Source: CAZONU01 sp965370045 (GTDB lineage Bacteria > Planctomycetota > SZUA-567 > JAKLDR01). From it: a DNA stretch of 46,678 bases. How positions within the stretch are numbered: the first letter of the stretch is position 1; every line of letters starts with the position of its first letter. The notes under the pieces were generated by a model. That model had not been told where the DNA came from and searched no databases. It saw only the letters and a list, made by a program, of their open reading frames with translations. A program made the translations under genes and the position numbers. The stretch lies in assembly GCA_965370045.1 (NCBI GenBank), contig CBDUSI010000020.1, forward strand, positions 1-46,678, read 5' to 3'. This document shows positions 1 through 9,534 of the stretch, piece by piece.

Positions 1-80
1 GTGCTGGCATACTTCCTTTATCGGCAATTCGTTACACATACTTAAATTGCTCTAGGCCCCACGTTGGGAAAGGTCGTTCT

Positions 81-515
81 GTGCGAGAGAGCGTGAGCCG
101 TTCACCCAGATTCGCCATCACGGTCAGCATCACGGAAGTTTTCCCTTTGCTTCTTGAGGCCCTGGCGCGGTTTCTGAAGATCAGCATCAATTGCGACGAG
201 ACGTGCCGGGTCTTGGAGGAAGCGAATGGAGACGATACGGTCGACAAGACATACACTTTTCACAGTGGGGACAAGTACTGTATCACAGGGCAAGTCGATG
301 CATACGAACCGGAGATCATGAGCCTGAGAGTGGAGGGAGCAAGGTGCCTGCACAACCAGCTCTATCACATATGCAAGAGCTTCGAATTGCTCGCGGAGCG
401 TCTCGATCAATCCGTCGAGCAGCGAGTGGCTGCTTTCCGCAAGGCCACGGAGCAACTGGTCGACTGGAGTAAGCCATGTCCCACGGACAGCAAGGGACAG
501 TGTCAGTTGCCTTGA
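81..515 (+). CDS. Hypothetical protein, possibly 5'-truncated
   Basis: I do not recognise this ORF. The frame reads open from the left window edge to a TGA at 513-515, so the GTG at 81 may be internal to a gene that starts outside the window. The translation has plausible protein character: a middle segment rich in Asp, Thr and Tyr (around YTFHSGDKYC) and a charged, helical C-terminus with spaced leucines. Base composition is clearly less GC-rich than the genes that follow, which fits acquired DNA or weak coding. The antisense ORF over the same bases has no better claim. Confidence that it is a real gene is modest. Confidence 0.35.
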   Translation: MRESVSRSPRFAITVSITEVFPLLLEALARFLKISINCDETCRVLEEANGDDTVDKTYTFHSGDKYCITGQVDAYEPEIMSLRVEGARCLHNQLYHICKSFELLAERLDQSVEQRVAAFRKATEQLVDWSKPCPTDSKGQCQLP

Positions 516-643
516 CTCATGACTCCCCAATGTAAGGGCTGTCTTTCCAAAGAGGCCCATGCGGTGAGGGCCGAGAATCGTCGTAGCTGCCCGAGCAGAA
601 TATCCGCAGGGTCCATGGTGTATGACTGGGCAACCGGACGCCC

Positions 644-1096
644 TCAGCCGGTGGGCTCTCCCGGTTCGAGCAGGTTATGCTGGCTCTCCTCGTCCCAGGG
701 GCGCGCCGCGCCGGTTCCGAGTATCTCCTGAACTATGACCTCGCCGACCATGCGCACCTTCACCCCGGGGCGCAGGCAGCCGGTCATGGTCTGTCCCGAG
801 CGCCCCAGCGCGCCGTGGATGTGCAGCACCGGCCGGCCCTCGACCGGAGCGATCACCCCCACGGCGGCGACCTCGTGCGCGCCGTCCACCGGCAGGAGCA
901 TGGGGTCGGGGGGCATGGCGTCAGAATCGCGTGCGCCGACCACCACCTGTCCGCCCGCCACGCTGCCCAGCATGACCACGCTGGCAACGAAGACCTGGTT
1001 CTCGGCGGCGAACTTCTCTATGCAGGCGGGCACCTCGTCGCCGTCCTCCAGGCGCAGCACGAACGCCCGGCCGATCCTCCCCTGGCACGCTTTCAT
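644..1096 (-). CDS. PPC/DUF296 domain protein
   Basis: A 150-aa protein that is essentially one PPC (DUF296, plant-and-prokaryote conserved) domain. The hallmark LHIHGALGR segment is followed by a glycine turn where family members often read GGH; here it is TGC, so one possible metal ligand is replaced by Cys. Eukaryotic homologues carry AT-hook DNA-binding motifs; this one has none, and the molecular role of stand-alone bacterial PPC proteins is not settled. ATG at 1096 is preferred to the upstream in-frame start because GGAGGG sits just before it and because the -10 box of a good promoter (1128-1156) covers the longer version's N-terminus. It is divergent from the kinase operon. Confidence 0.85.
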   Translation of the reverse strand: MKACQGRIGRAFVLRLEDGDEVPACIEKFAAENQVFVASVVMLGSVAGGQVVVGARDSDAMPPDPMLLPVDGAHEVAAVGVIAPVEGRPVLHIHGALGRSGQTMTGCLRPGVKVRMVGEVIVQEILGTGAARPWDEESQHNLLEPGEPTG

Positions 1097-1127
1097 GTCC
1101 TGCCCTCCGCTCAATGACAGCTGGGTC

Positions 1128-1156
1128 ATTCTATGAACCACCCGGACTCATCGCAA
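1128..1156 (-). promoter_or_regulatory. Sigma70-type promoter for the PPC gene
   Basis: On the minus strand TTGCGA (1151-1156) and TAGAAT (1128-1133) are separated by 17 bp. The expected start point is near 1121, giving a leader of about 25 nt before ATG 1096 that includes the GGAGGG ribosome site. Confidence 0.6.
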
Positions 1157-1273
1157 GCGCGGCCGGCCTCAGACTTCCCAGGAGCTTTCCCTGGTGAAGC
1201 CAGGAATGCACATGTGCAATGGCGCTTTTGCAGGCCCACGGCACCAGGTGCGCCGCAAGGTGCAGGAATGTTC

Positions 1274-1302
1274 TTGACAGAGCTCGGTCCGTGGTGTACA
1301 CT
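1274..1302 (+). promoter_or_regulatory. Sigma70-type promoter for the kinase operon
   Basis: A consensus TTGACA (1274-1279) lies 17 bp from TACACT (1297-1302). Predicted transcription start is near 1309, leaving about 55 nt of leader before ATG 1365. No other strong promoter is visible up to 10.5 kb on this strand, so it may drive four genes. Confidence 0.7.
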
Positions 1303-1364
1303 ATCATTGAGTTCTGCACTACGTGCAGAGCTGTTTCAGCAGTGCAGTCATCGGGGCCTTGCCG

Positions 1365-4300
1365 ATGCCGAGTTCCGAGGACATCCAATTCGGCCGCCTG
1401 GCGCTGGCGCACAACCTCGTTACCCGCGAGGAGCTGGCGGTGGCTCTCAAGTACCAGGAGCAGCGCCGCCTCGCCGAGGGCGTCGCCCCGCGCCTCGGCG
1501 AGGTCCTGGTCACCATGGAACTCATCACCCAGAAGCAGATTGAGCAGCTCGTCGCCGAGCAGTCCGGCTCGCAGGGCGGCAAGAAGCTCGGCGGCTACGA
1601 ACTCCTGGAGCGCGTGGGCTCCGGGGGCATGGGCGCGGTCTACAAGGCCCGGCAGATCTCCCTCAACCGCATCGTGGCCCTGAAGGTCCTGCCCCAGCGG
1701 CTGGCCCGCGACAAGGACTTCATCGTTCGCTTCTACCGCGAGGCCCGCGCGGTGGCCCGTTTCAGCCATCCCAACATCGTCAGCGGCTTCGACGTCGGCG
1801 AGGCCGACGGCTACCACTACCTGGCCATGGAGTTCGTGGAGGGATCCAGCGCCGCGGACCTCCTGGCTGCGAGCCCCGCGGGCGTCCCTGTCGGGAAGGT
1901 CCTGGACATCGCGGTGCAGATCGGCGGGGCACTGCAGCACGCCCACGAGAACGACATTATCCACCGGGACATCAAGCCGGAGAACATCCTGATCTCCAGC
2001 GATGGCGTGGCCAAGCTCTGCGACCTGGGCCTGGCCCGCTCGACGGGCAAGGAAGAGGACGTGTCCCTCACCCAGGTGGGCATGGCCGTGGGCACTCCCC
2101 ACTACATCGCCCCGGAGCAGGCCCGCGGCCGGCAGGACGTCGACGTGCGCGCGGACATCTACTCGCTGGGGGCCACCCTCTTCCACCTGGTCACCGGGCG
2201 GCCGGTTTTCACCGGCGACAACGCCGTGCATATCATGACCAAGCACCTCGATGAACCGCCCCCGCTGGCCTCGGACGTGGCGCCCTCGGTGCCGGTTGAG
2301 TTCTCCGCGGTCATCAACCACATGCTCGCCAAGCGCCGCGAGGATCGTTACGAGTCGATGGAGCTGGTGATCGAGGACCTCGAGCTGGTGGCCGACGGCG
2401 GCAGTCCGGTGAACGCGCCCGCGCCCGGGCCCCCCTCCGTCGAGCGCCACCCCACCGGGACACGGCTGCCCCAGCGCCCCCCGACGCGCAAGATCAACAC
2501 CCGGGTGCTGCGCGCGGTGGCCGGCCGCCGGAAGCGGTCCCAGAACGTCGTGGCCGGCCTGGCCGGGCTCGCGCTGGTGGTGGTGGTGGTCGGCTTCGTC
2601 ATCTGGACACTGACCGCCGGGAGAGGTTCCAAAGGTCCTGACTCCGGAACGGGACCCGAGGATCCCGACGGCCCCGGCATTTCCGCTCCGGTCCAGCCGG
2701 GGAAGAGGGCCGCCCGGGACGCGGAACTCCGGAAGCGCTTCCAGGCAGCCAGGAAGTTCTCCAAGGAGCACCCCGAGAAGTATCGCCGGCAGATAGACCG
2801 CTTCGAGGCCCTGCTGCGCGAGGCCGGCGCGAGGAACATCTGGGGACGCCGGGCCGCGCACTCCGCCGATCTCGCCCGGGGCAAGCTCTCCACGGCCATC
2901 GACGGGGAGCTCGAACTTCTGCGAGGCAGGGCCAGGGCGCTGAGTGCCGGGGGGAAATACGGCGAGGCGGCCAAGCTCTTCACCGAACTGCCCGCGGACT
3001 TCAAGTACCACGGGGAACCCGCGGCGGTCGCCAAGGCGGCCAAGGCGGCCAAGGAGATACGCAGCCAGGGACTGGCCGCCTGGGGCAAGCTGGCCGCCAG
3101 CTGCGACGCGCTGGCCGCGAAGGGCAGCTTCGCGGAGGCCCGCAAGGCGCTGGAGCCCGCGCGCGGCTTCGGCCTTCCGGACGTCACCACCAGGCTCAGC
3201 GCCAAGCTGGCCACCGTGAAGAAGATCGAGGCGCTCGCCGGTAAGCGTGCCCGGACGGAGGCCGAGAAGCTCTGCCGGAGCTTCCTGCCCCGCTTCCGCG
3301 CGCTGGTCGCCGGGCGCAAGTACTCCACCGCCGGCAAGGAGCTGGAGGCGACCGTCAAGAAGCTCCCCGAGGGCATGGCTGCCCGGCTGGCACCGGATCG
3401 CGCGGACCTGGCCATGAGCCGCGGGGTCCACGACCGGGCCATGGACCGGCTGAGAAAGGCCAGGAAGGGCGAGAGGTTCGGCTTCAAGGACGCACAGGGC
3501 AAGTACCTCGCCGGCCGGTTCGGGAAGTTCGATGGCAAGGCCGTGTGGCTATGGCGCAAGGTGAGCGGCGCGCGCGGCCAGGCGCTGGTGCCCTTCGAGG
3601 TCGCCAGGTTCGACGTGCAGGAGGTGCTGGGCCTGGCCGGGCTGGCCGGCCGGATCAGCCGGCCCGAGGACGCCCGCAAGGTGCTGGTCTTCACCGCCCT
3701 GGACGGGGCGGCCAGCGCCGAGGAAATCAAGGAGGTCCTGGGCCTGGCCCGCCTCAAAGGCATCGACACCTCCCGCTACACGGGCCGCGCGGGGGCCATG
3801 GAGTCCTCCCAGCTGGACCGCCAGGCGGCGGCCAGGGCCGACGAGTTGGCCGCGCTGATCCGGGGCAAGAACTGGCGCCGGGCGATCAGCGTCGCCGAGG
3901 GGCTGCTCGGCGCCACCTACGCGAAGACCCTCACCATCGAGAAGCGCGGCAAGGAGATCGCCGGCTTCCTGGCCATGGCCAGGGAGGAGACCGCCGCCGG
4001 GATCCGCCAGACCGTTGTCCTTCAGGGCGGCCAGCCGGTCGCCGCCCTGGGCATCGGCTACTACCGGGGCACCAGCGACACCTCCATCTGGCGACTCAGG
4101 GGCGGCGGAGATGTCTCCCAGGGCGGCGGTCTGAGCATAAGCGTCTTAGACCCGAAGCGGAAGCGCTCGCTGCTGCGCTTCGAGCTCTCGGCCATTCCCA
4201 AGGGCGTCAAGGTGGAATCGGCCCGGCTGGAGCTCTACTGCACGGCAAGAATGTATCCCAAGCCGGGCTCCAAGCTGCGGATATACTGCCTGACCAGCGA

Positions 4301-5375
4301 TTGGCGGGAAGGACTGCAAACGTGGGCCAAAGGCGCGGCTCTCGACGGCGCCAGCTGGGCGTACCGGGTCAGGAGCGCGGGGGAAGAATCCACCTGGAAG
4401 ACCCCCGGCGGCGACTTTGACACCGCCATCGACTACGGCCACGGCCCGGGGATCATCGATCAGGTCGACGACCCCGCCGGGGACAAATGGGTCAAGCTGG
4501 ACGTCACCAGACCCGTGCAGGAGTTCCTCTCCGGCAAGCGCCGGAACTGCGGCTTCATGCTCAACGGGGGACGAAAGGCCGGGAAGGGCAGCTCCCACTG
4601 GTCTTTCGTTTCGAGAAACGCAGTGGCCGAGCACGTCGACCGCCGGCCGCGGTTGACGCTCACGGTCACCGGCCTGCGGGCCCGGCCGGCGCCGGTCTGG
4701 CCCAGGCCCGCGGAGGCCACCTACACCTTCGAAACCGCCGAGAAGGAAGCCGAGTTCCAGAAGGAGTTCTCCGTGCTCCGGGGCGGCAAGCGGCCGAGAC
4801 GGGGACTGTTCTTCAAGAGCGGCGGCCTGCATCTGATGTACAGGCGGGAACGGGTATACAGCCTGACCGCCAAGCGCAAGTGGGGCCGGAACCTGGAAGT
4901 CGCCGTCAGCGTCCGGCTGCCCGGCAATGGTGCGGTGGCCATTGACTTCGGCAGGACGCTGCCTGACTCGGGCGGGCGTTACCTCTACTTCACGACCGAG
5001 AAGACACACAAGACCGTGCACGCGAGTCTTCGGAAGACTCCCGGCAATTCCACCACGATTCCGGGCAGTATGGGCACCTCCACAAATTCTCTTCGCGCTT
5101 CGGATAAGGTGCTCTACTACGCGGACGACGGGAGCTACGATCTGCGCTTCATCAAGCAGGGCCCGCGCCTGCGCCTGGAGTCCGGCGGCCGCTGCCTGGC
5201 GGAAGCGGGCCTCTCGGCCCGCGACGAGCGCGTCATCGCGGACCGCCCGGTCTGTATACTGTTCCGCGCCGCCAGCGAGAGGGACACTGGAGACCGTCCG
5301 GCTGTCGCGCGCGTCACGGATATCCGCATCGGCCCGGTCCGGCCCCGGCCGACGGCCCCCAAGGGGGTTGACTGA
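1365..5375 (+). CDS. Receptor-like Ser/Thr kinase with MshEN-like N-terminus and DNRLRE ectodomain
   Basis: A 1336-aa Hanks-type membrane kinase. Residues 8-31 and 43-66 are two 24-residue motifs of the MshEN type (second one opens RLGEVLV and ends AEQ). The kinase domain spans about 75-340: glycine loop GSGGMG, ATP-site Lys107, catalytic HRDIKPEN with Asp202, DLG in place of DFG (Asp220), and APE. A Pro-rich linker leads to one membrane helix (about 395-417). Outside lie a Lys/Ala-rich helical region, a DNRLRE-type module (about 882-1102) and a jelly-roll-like C-terminus. ATG 1365 is chosen over GTG 1323 because it aligns exactly with the start of the downstream paralog, although no clear ribosome site precedes it. 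The stop overlaps the next start (TGATG). The catalytic set looks complete; ligand and substrates are unknown. Confidence 0.93.
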   Translation: MPSSEDIQFGRLALAHNLVTREELAVALKYQEQRRLAEGVAPRLGEVLVTMELITQKQIEQLVAEQSGSQGGKKLGGYELLERVGSGGMGAVYKARQISLNRIVALKVLPQRLARDKDFIVRFYREARAVARFSHPNIVSGFDVGEADGYHYLAMEFVEGSSAADLLAASPAGVPVGKVLDIAVQIGGALQHAHENDIIHRDIKPENILISSDGVAKLCDLGLARSTGKEEDVSLTQVGMAVGTPHYIAPEQARGRQDVDVRADIYSLGATLFHLVTGRPVFTGDNAVHIMTKHLDEPPPLASDVAPSVPVEFSAVINHMLAKRREDRYESMELVIEDLELVADGGSPVNAPAPGPPSVERHPTGTRLPQRPPTRKINTRVLRAVAGRRKRSQNVVAGLAGLALVVVVVGFVIWTLTAGRGSKGPDSGTGPEDPDGPGISAPVQPGKRAARDAELRKRFQAARKFSKEHPEKYRRQIDRFEALLREAGARNIWGRRAAHSADLARGKLSTAIDGELELLRGRARALSAGGKYGEAAKLFTELPADFKYHGEPAAVAKAAKAAKEIRSQGLAAWGKLAASCDALAAKGSFAEARKALEPARGFGLPDVTTRLSAKLATVKKIEALAGKRARTEAEKLCRSFLPRFRALVAGRKYSTAGKELEATVKKLPEGMAARLAPDRADLAMSRGVHDRAMDRLRKARKGERFGFKDAQGKYLAGRFGKFDGKAVWLWRKVSGARGQALVPFEVARFDVQEVLGLAGLAGRISRPEDARKVLVFTALDGAASAEEIKEVLGLARLKGIDTSRYTGRAGAMESSQLDRQAAARADELAALIRGKNWRRAISVAEGLLGATYAKTLTIEKRGKEIAGFLAMAREETAAGIRQTVVLQGGQPVAALGIGYYRGTSDTSIWRLRGGGDVSQGGGLSISVLDPKRKRSLLRFELSAIPKGVKVESARLELYCTARMYPKPGSKLRIYCLTSDWREGLQTWAKGAALDGASWAYRVRSAGEESTWKTPGGDFDTAIDYGHGPGIIDQVDDPAGDKWVKLDVTRPVQEFLSGKRRNCGFMLNGGRKAGKGSSHWSFVSRNAVAEHVDRRPRLTLTVTGLRARPAPVWPRPAEATYTFETAEKEAEFQKEFSVLRGGKRPRRGLFFKSGGLHLMYRRERVYSLTAKRKWGRNLEVAVSVRLPGNGAVAIDFGRTLPDSGGRYLYFTTEKTHKTVHASLRKTPGNSTTIPGSMGTSTNSLRASDKVLYYADDGSYDLRFIKQGPRLRLESGGRCLAEAGLSARDERVIADRPVCILFRAASERDTGDRPAVARVTDIRIGPVRPRPTAPKGVD

Positions 5376-8300
5376 TGGCCGACGCCCGTGACACCATGCT
5401 CGGCCAGCTGGCCGTCAAGAAGGGGCTGATCACCGGCAGCCAACTCGCCGACGTGCTCAAGGCCCAGGAGGACATCCGCGCGGCGACCGGCCGCACCATG
5501 CAGCTCGGCGAGGTCCTCCTGGAACGCGGACTCGTCGACCGCGACGCGCTGCGCGACCTGCTCAAGCTCCAGGCCAGCCGCGCCACTCGGGAGCTCGGCG
5601 GGTTCGAGCTCATCAGCCGCCTGGGCGCCGGGGGCATGGGCGCGGTCTACAAGGCCCGCCAGAAGTCCATGGACCGGGTGGTGGCCCTCAAGGTGCTGCC
5701 TCCCAAGCTGGCCCAGGACGAGACCTTCATCCAGCGCTTCTACCGCGAGGCCCGCGCGGTGGCCAAGCTCAACCACCCCAACATCGTCCAGGGCATCGAC
5801 GTGGGCCAATCCTCCGGCTACTTCTACTTCGCGATGGAGCTAGTGGAGGGCTCCAGCCTCCGCGACCTGATCGAGGAACGCGGCGAGCTGCCCGAGAAGG
5901 AAGCCCTGGGCATCATTGAGGGAGTGGTCAAGGGCCTGGGCCACGCCCACAAGCACGGGCTGATCCACCGCGACATCAAGCCGGATAACGTGCTCATCGA
6001 CAAGAGCGGCGTGGCCAAGGTCTGCGACCTGGGCCTGGCCCGCCTGACCCACGAGGACTCCTCCCTGACCCAGACGGGCATGGCCCTGGGCACCCCGCAC
6101 TACATCTCCCCGGAGCAGGCCCGCGGCGAGAGCGACCTCGACGCCCGCGCCGACCTCTACTCCCTGGGAGCCACCTGGTTCCATGTGCTGGCCGGCCGCC
6201 CGCCCTACATGGCCGACAACGCCCTGGCGGTGGTCACCAAGCACCTCACCGATCCGGTGCCCCGGCTCTCGGCAGCCAAGTCCGGGGTCTCCGCCGGCGT
6301 CGAGGCGGTGATCGCCAAGCTGATGGCCAAGGACCGCGCCGACCGCTACTCCTCCGCGGACGAGCTCTTGAAAGATATCGCCGACATGACCGCCGGACGC
6401 CTGCCGGCCATCGCCGTCTCGGCCGGGGCCGGGCACATCACCGCCAAGACCGCGCCGGTGCGCGCGCGCGACACGCGCCTGCACGCCCCGGTCGGCCGGC
6501 GGGCGGCGATGCCCGACCTGCCCGACGGGGTGGACCTGGGCCCGGAGCCGGTCCCGGCACCGACCGGCGCGCTTTCCCGCCGGCCGGTGCAGTACGCGCT
6601 GGCTGCGGGAGTGCTGCTGGCCGCGGCGCTGGGCACCTGGGGCATCCGCCGGGCCATGAGCGGACCCGAGCCCGTCCAGCCGCCGCCGGGAGTCGCGCCC
6701 GGGCCCGGATCGAAGCCCGAGCCCGAGCCGATACCCGGGCCCGAGAACCCCGAGGCCCGCCTGGCCCGGCTCAAGGAGATGTACGACCACATTCGCAAGA
6801 CCGCCGAAGAGGAACCCGACAAGCTCGACCTCCTGGAGAAGCGTTGGGGCATGCTGCGCGACGCCGGCAAGGGCACCAAGTACGCGCTGCTGGCCATGGA
6901 CGAGATCGGCAAGGTCGTCGACCGCCGCAGGGAGGCCGGGCGGAACAGGCTGCGCGAGGCCCTCAAGGCGGTGGCCGGGCTGGAGAAGAACGTCGGCGAG
7001 CTCATTTCCAGGAAAGAGTTCGGACCAGCCATGGAGAACATCAAGACCTTCCCGCGCGAACTGGGCGAGTCTCCCGAGGCCAAGCGGCGCCTGGGCCTGC
7101 TCGACAAGAGTATCCGCGGCGCGGCGCAGAAGGCGGTGGCCGCGGCCATTAACCGCTCCGACCAGTTGACCCGGGCCGGCAAGTTCGAGGAGGCCCGCCA
7201 GGCGCTGGGGGAGCTGGGCACCTACGGGCTGCCCAAGGTGCTGCCCATCCGCGAGAAGTACCTGGCCAAGGTCAACGGCGCCGAGGCCAAGTCCCGCCGC
7301 CGGGAAGAGCGCGAGGCCCTGGAGCGCTGCCGGCAGACCATCGCCAAGCTCAAGGGCACGATCCAGAAGCGCGAGTTCGCCAAGGCGCTGGGCGAGCTCG
7401 AGACCGCCGCCAAGGGCCTGCCCCCCGGCTCAGAGGCGATAGTGGACCCCGAGCGCCAGCTCCTGGCCGCCGCGGCGGAGTTCATGAAGCACTGCCGCAG
7501 GCGGGCCAAGAGCCCCCCGCCGGGGCTGCGCCTCACCGTGCAGAACATCAAGGGCAAGATAACCTCCTATGACCCCAAGACCGACGAGCTGGTGGTCACC
7601 AGGAAGCTCCGCTCGGTGCGGGGCAGCCTGGAGGGCAAGGGGCGACTGCGCGCCCTGCCGGTCGACGAGCTGCTCAAGCTCGCGGGTTGGGAGAACCCCA
7701 AGACCATCGCGGCCGGAGAGGCCCTGGCCGCCGGGTGTTTCGTGGTCTCGGCCAGCACCTTCGAGCGCGCCAAGCCGTATTTCGACAAGGCCCGGGCGGG
7801 CAAGGAAGTGAGCGCGGACCTGGAGCGCGCCCTGGCCGTGCGCCAGCGGGGCGAGGTCGAGGTCCTCGCCGAGGAGAAATTCGGCCGCCTGGAGAAGTCC
7901 CTGGCCGATAAGCGCTGGAAGGACGGCGTCGCGCTGGCCAGGGAACTCCTGGACGAGTACGCGGCCACGGCCTTCCTCAAGCCGCGGGTCGCCAAGGTCA
8001 AGGAGATGCTGGAGAAGGCCGAGGACGCCATCAACCCGCTGGTCCGCTACACGGTGGTCCTGCAGGACGGCAAGGACGTTCCCGTGCTGGGGTTGGGCTC
8101 CTACCGGGGCATGGCGGACACCTTCCTGGGGGCGGAGCGCGACGGAGCCGAGATCAACGGACGCAGCCCGACCCTCAAGGCCTTCAACCGCGGCGCCCAG
8201 GCTGCGCTGATGCGCTTCGATCTGGCGGGCATCCCCAGGGGAGCGCGGATCGAGAAGGCCAAGCTGGAGATTCACTGCGAGAGCCTGGAATACGGCTTCA

Positions 8301-9502
8301 AGCCCAATGTCAGCAAGGTACACGTTTACGCCATGAAGGCCTCATGGGACGAGAGGAGCGCCACTTATAACCACCGCTTCCGCGCGCCGGGCCAGGAACT
8401 GGCCTGGACCGAGAAGGGCGGCCGCAAGGAGCGCGACACCACCACCAACTGGGGGCACGGCCGCAACGGCAAGGCCGCCGAGTTCACCTGCGCCCCCGGG
8501 CGGTGGTCGGAGTGCGATATCACCCGGCTGGTGGCCGCCTGGGTCTCGGGCGCCAAGCAGAACCACGGCTTCTACCTCTACGCCGACGCCGCCGGCCTGG
8601 CCAGCCTGCGCAGCAGGGAAAGCGATGCGGCGCTGCGCCCCAGGCTGACCATAACCTTCCGCTCCCCGCGGCTGAAGAAGGTCGCCGGCGTTGCCTTCCT
8701 GCCCCGCAACGCCAAGGTCTATGCATTTGACAGCAAGGCATCGGTCAAGCAGTTCGTGGGCGACTTCGACCTCAGCAAGCTGACCCGCAACCCCGACTCG
8801 CGGAAGAGCGCGGTGGCCCTGGGCCGTGGACAGCTTTCGGCGAAGGTGATCAGCGGCGAGGCCATGGTCATCACCTCCAAGCGGCTGCGCTACGGGCGGG
8901 AGCGCTCGGTATCCTTCCAGGTGGACATCGGAGAGAAGGCCCTCAAGGACCGGGGCTACGTGGCCTTCGGCTTCCCGGTCAGCCGCAAGCCGGACATGCG
9001 CAAACGCCTGGCGGTGATTTTCGGGGCGGTGCCCCGCCTCAGGGGGCTGACGAACGCTTTCCACCACGACGACGGCCAGGAACTGCGCTCCAAGCGGCTG
9101 ATTCCGGGCGGGACCGTCCCCGTCGGCGGAAGCGTGTTCGGCAGCTACCACGTGCGGATCAGCTGGCGCTCTCCCAACTTGGCCTGGTTCGTGAACGGCA
9201 AGCGCACCGGGGCCGGTCACGTCTCGGGAGACGACGCGCGCAAGGTGTCCGAGGCCCCGGTGGCGCTTTACTGCGGCATGTTCCTGAGCCCCGCAAAGGG
9301 CGACAAGCTTACCATCAAGATCAGCAAGATCGCCGTGGGCCTGCCCCACACGAAGGACTTCGACGGCGCCGCGCGACTACCCGAACCGCCGGGGCCAGGG
9401 CCGAGCCCCCGTCCGCGTCCGCGCCACTGGAGGCCCCGGGACGGGGGCCGGCGCCCTCGGGGTGGAGGCGGGAACCGCCCGCCGCCGCCGGACATGAAGT
9501 GA
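5375..9502 (+). CDS. Second receptor-like Ser/Thr kinase, tandem paralog
   Basis: A 1375-aa paralog with the same order of parts as its neighbour. MshEN-like motifs occupy residues 8-31 and 43-66, the same positions as upstream. The kinase domain (about 74-335) has GAGGMG, Lys106, HRDIKPDN with Asp200, DLG and SPEQ. A Pro/Glu-rich linker surrounds one membrane helix near 405-425. The ectodomain has a long charged helical part, a DNRLRE-type module (about 892-1100), a jelly-roll-like domain and a basic Pro/Gly/Arg tail. The start overlaps the previous stop by one base with AAGGGGG upstream, so translation is probably coupled. The two kinases have diverged well beyond recent duplication, suggesting different extracellular cues or a heteromeric receptor (inference). 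Confidence 0.93.
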   Translation: MADARDTMLGQLAVKKGLITGSQLADVLKAQEDIRAATGRTMQLGEVLLERGLVDRDALRDLLKLQASRATRELGGFELISRLGAGGMGAVYKARQKSMDRVVALKVLPPKLAQDETFIQRFYREARAVAKLNHPNIVQGIDVGQSSGYFYFAMELVEGSSLRDLIEERGELPEKEALGIIEGVVKGLGHAHKHGLIHRDIKPDNVLIDKSGVAKVCDLGLARLTHEDSSLTQTGMALGTPHYISPEQARGESDLDARADLYSLGATWFHVLAGRPPYMADNALAVVTKHLTDPVPRLSAAKSGVSAGVEAVIAKLMAKDRADRYSSADELLKDIADMTAGRLPAIAVSAGAGHITAKTAPVRARDTRLHAPVGRRAAMPDLPDGVDLGPEPVPAPTGALSRRPVQYALAAGVLLAAALGTWGIRRAMSGPEPVQPPPGVAPGPGSKPEPEPIPGPENPEARLARLKEMYDHIRKTAEEEPDKLDLLEKRWGMLRDAGKGTKYALLAMDEIGKVVDRRREAGRNRLREALKAVAGLEKNVGELISRKEFGPAMENIKTFPRELGESPEAKRRLGLLDKSIRGAAQKAVAAAINRSDQLTRAGKFEEARQALGELGTYGLPKVLPIREKYLAKVNGAEAKSRRREEREALERCRQTIAKLKGTIQKREFAKALGELETAAKGLPPGSEAIVDPERQLLAAAAEFMKHCRRRAKSPPPGLRLTVQNIKGKITSYDPKTDELVVTRKLRSVRGSLEGKGRLRALPVDELLKLAGWENPKTIAAGEALAAGCFVVSASTFERAKPYFDKARAGKEVSADLERALAVRQRGEVEVLAEEKFGRLEKSLADKRWKDGVALARELLDEYAATAFLKPRVAKVKEMLEKAEDAINPLVRYTVVLQDGKDVPVLGLGSYRGMADTFLGAERDGAEINGRSPTLKAFNRGAQAALMRFDLAGIPRGARIEKAKLEIHCESLEYGFKPNVSKVHVYAMKASWDERSATYNHRFRAPGQELAWTEKGGRKERDTTTNWGHGRNGKAAEFTCAPGRWSECDITRLVAAWVSGAKQNHGFYLYADAAGLASLRSRESDAALRPRLTITFRSPRLKKVAGVAFLPRNAKVYAFDSKASVKQFVGDFDLSKLTRNPDSRKSAVALGRGQLSAKVISGEAMVITSKRLRYGRERSVSFQVDIGEKALKDRGYVAFGFPVSRKPDMRKRLAVIFGAVPRLRGLTNAFHHDDGQELRSKRLIPGGTVPVGGSVFGSYHVRISWRSPNLAWFVNGKRTGAGHVSGDDARKVSEAPVALYCGMFLSPAKGDKLTIKISKIAVGLPHTKDFDGAARLPEPPGPGPSPRPRPRHWRPRDGGRRPRGGGGNRPPPPDMK

Positions 9503-9534
9503 TGCAGAGAAACTGAGGACTGGAGGAGAGAGGC

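Noticed and set aside
102..560. Antisense ORF over the first ORF
   Set aside because: No motif and no ribosome site; the plus frame is the better of two weak candidates.
660..685. GGTTCGAGC resembling a tRNA T-arm
   Set aside because: No matching acceptor, D or anticodon arms; it lies within the PPC gene.
1131..3431. Long open frame antisense to kinase 1
   Set aside because: It mirrors the GC-rich codon pattern of the kinase gene, has low-complexity Gly/Arg/Leu/Asp content, no domain and no ribosome site.
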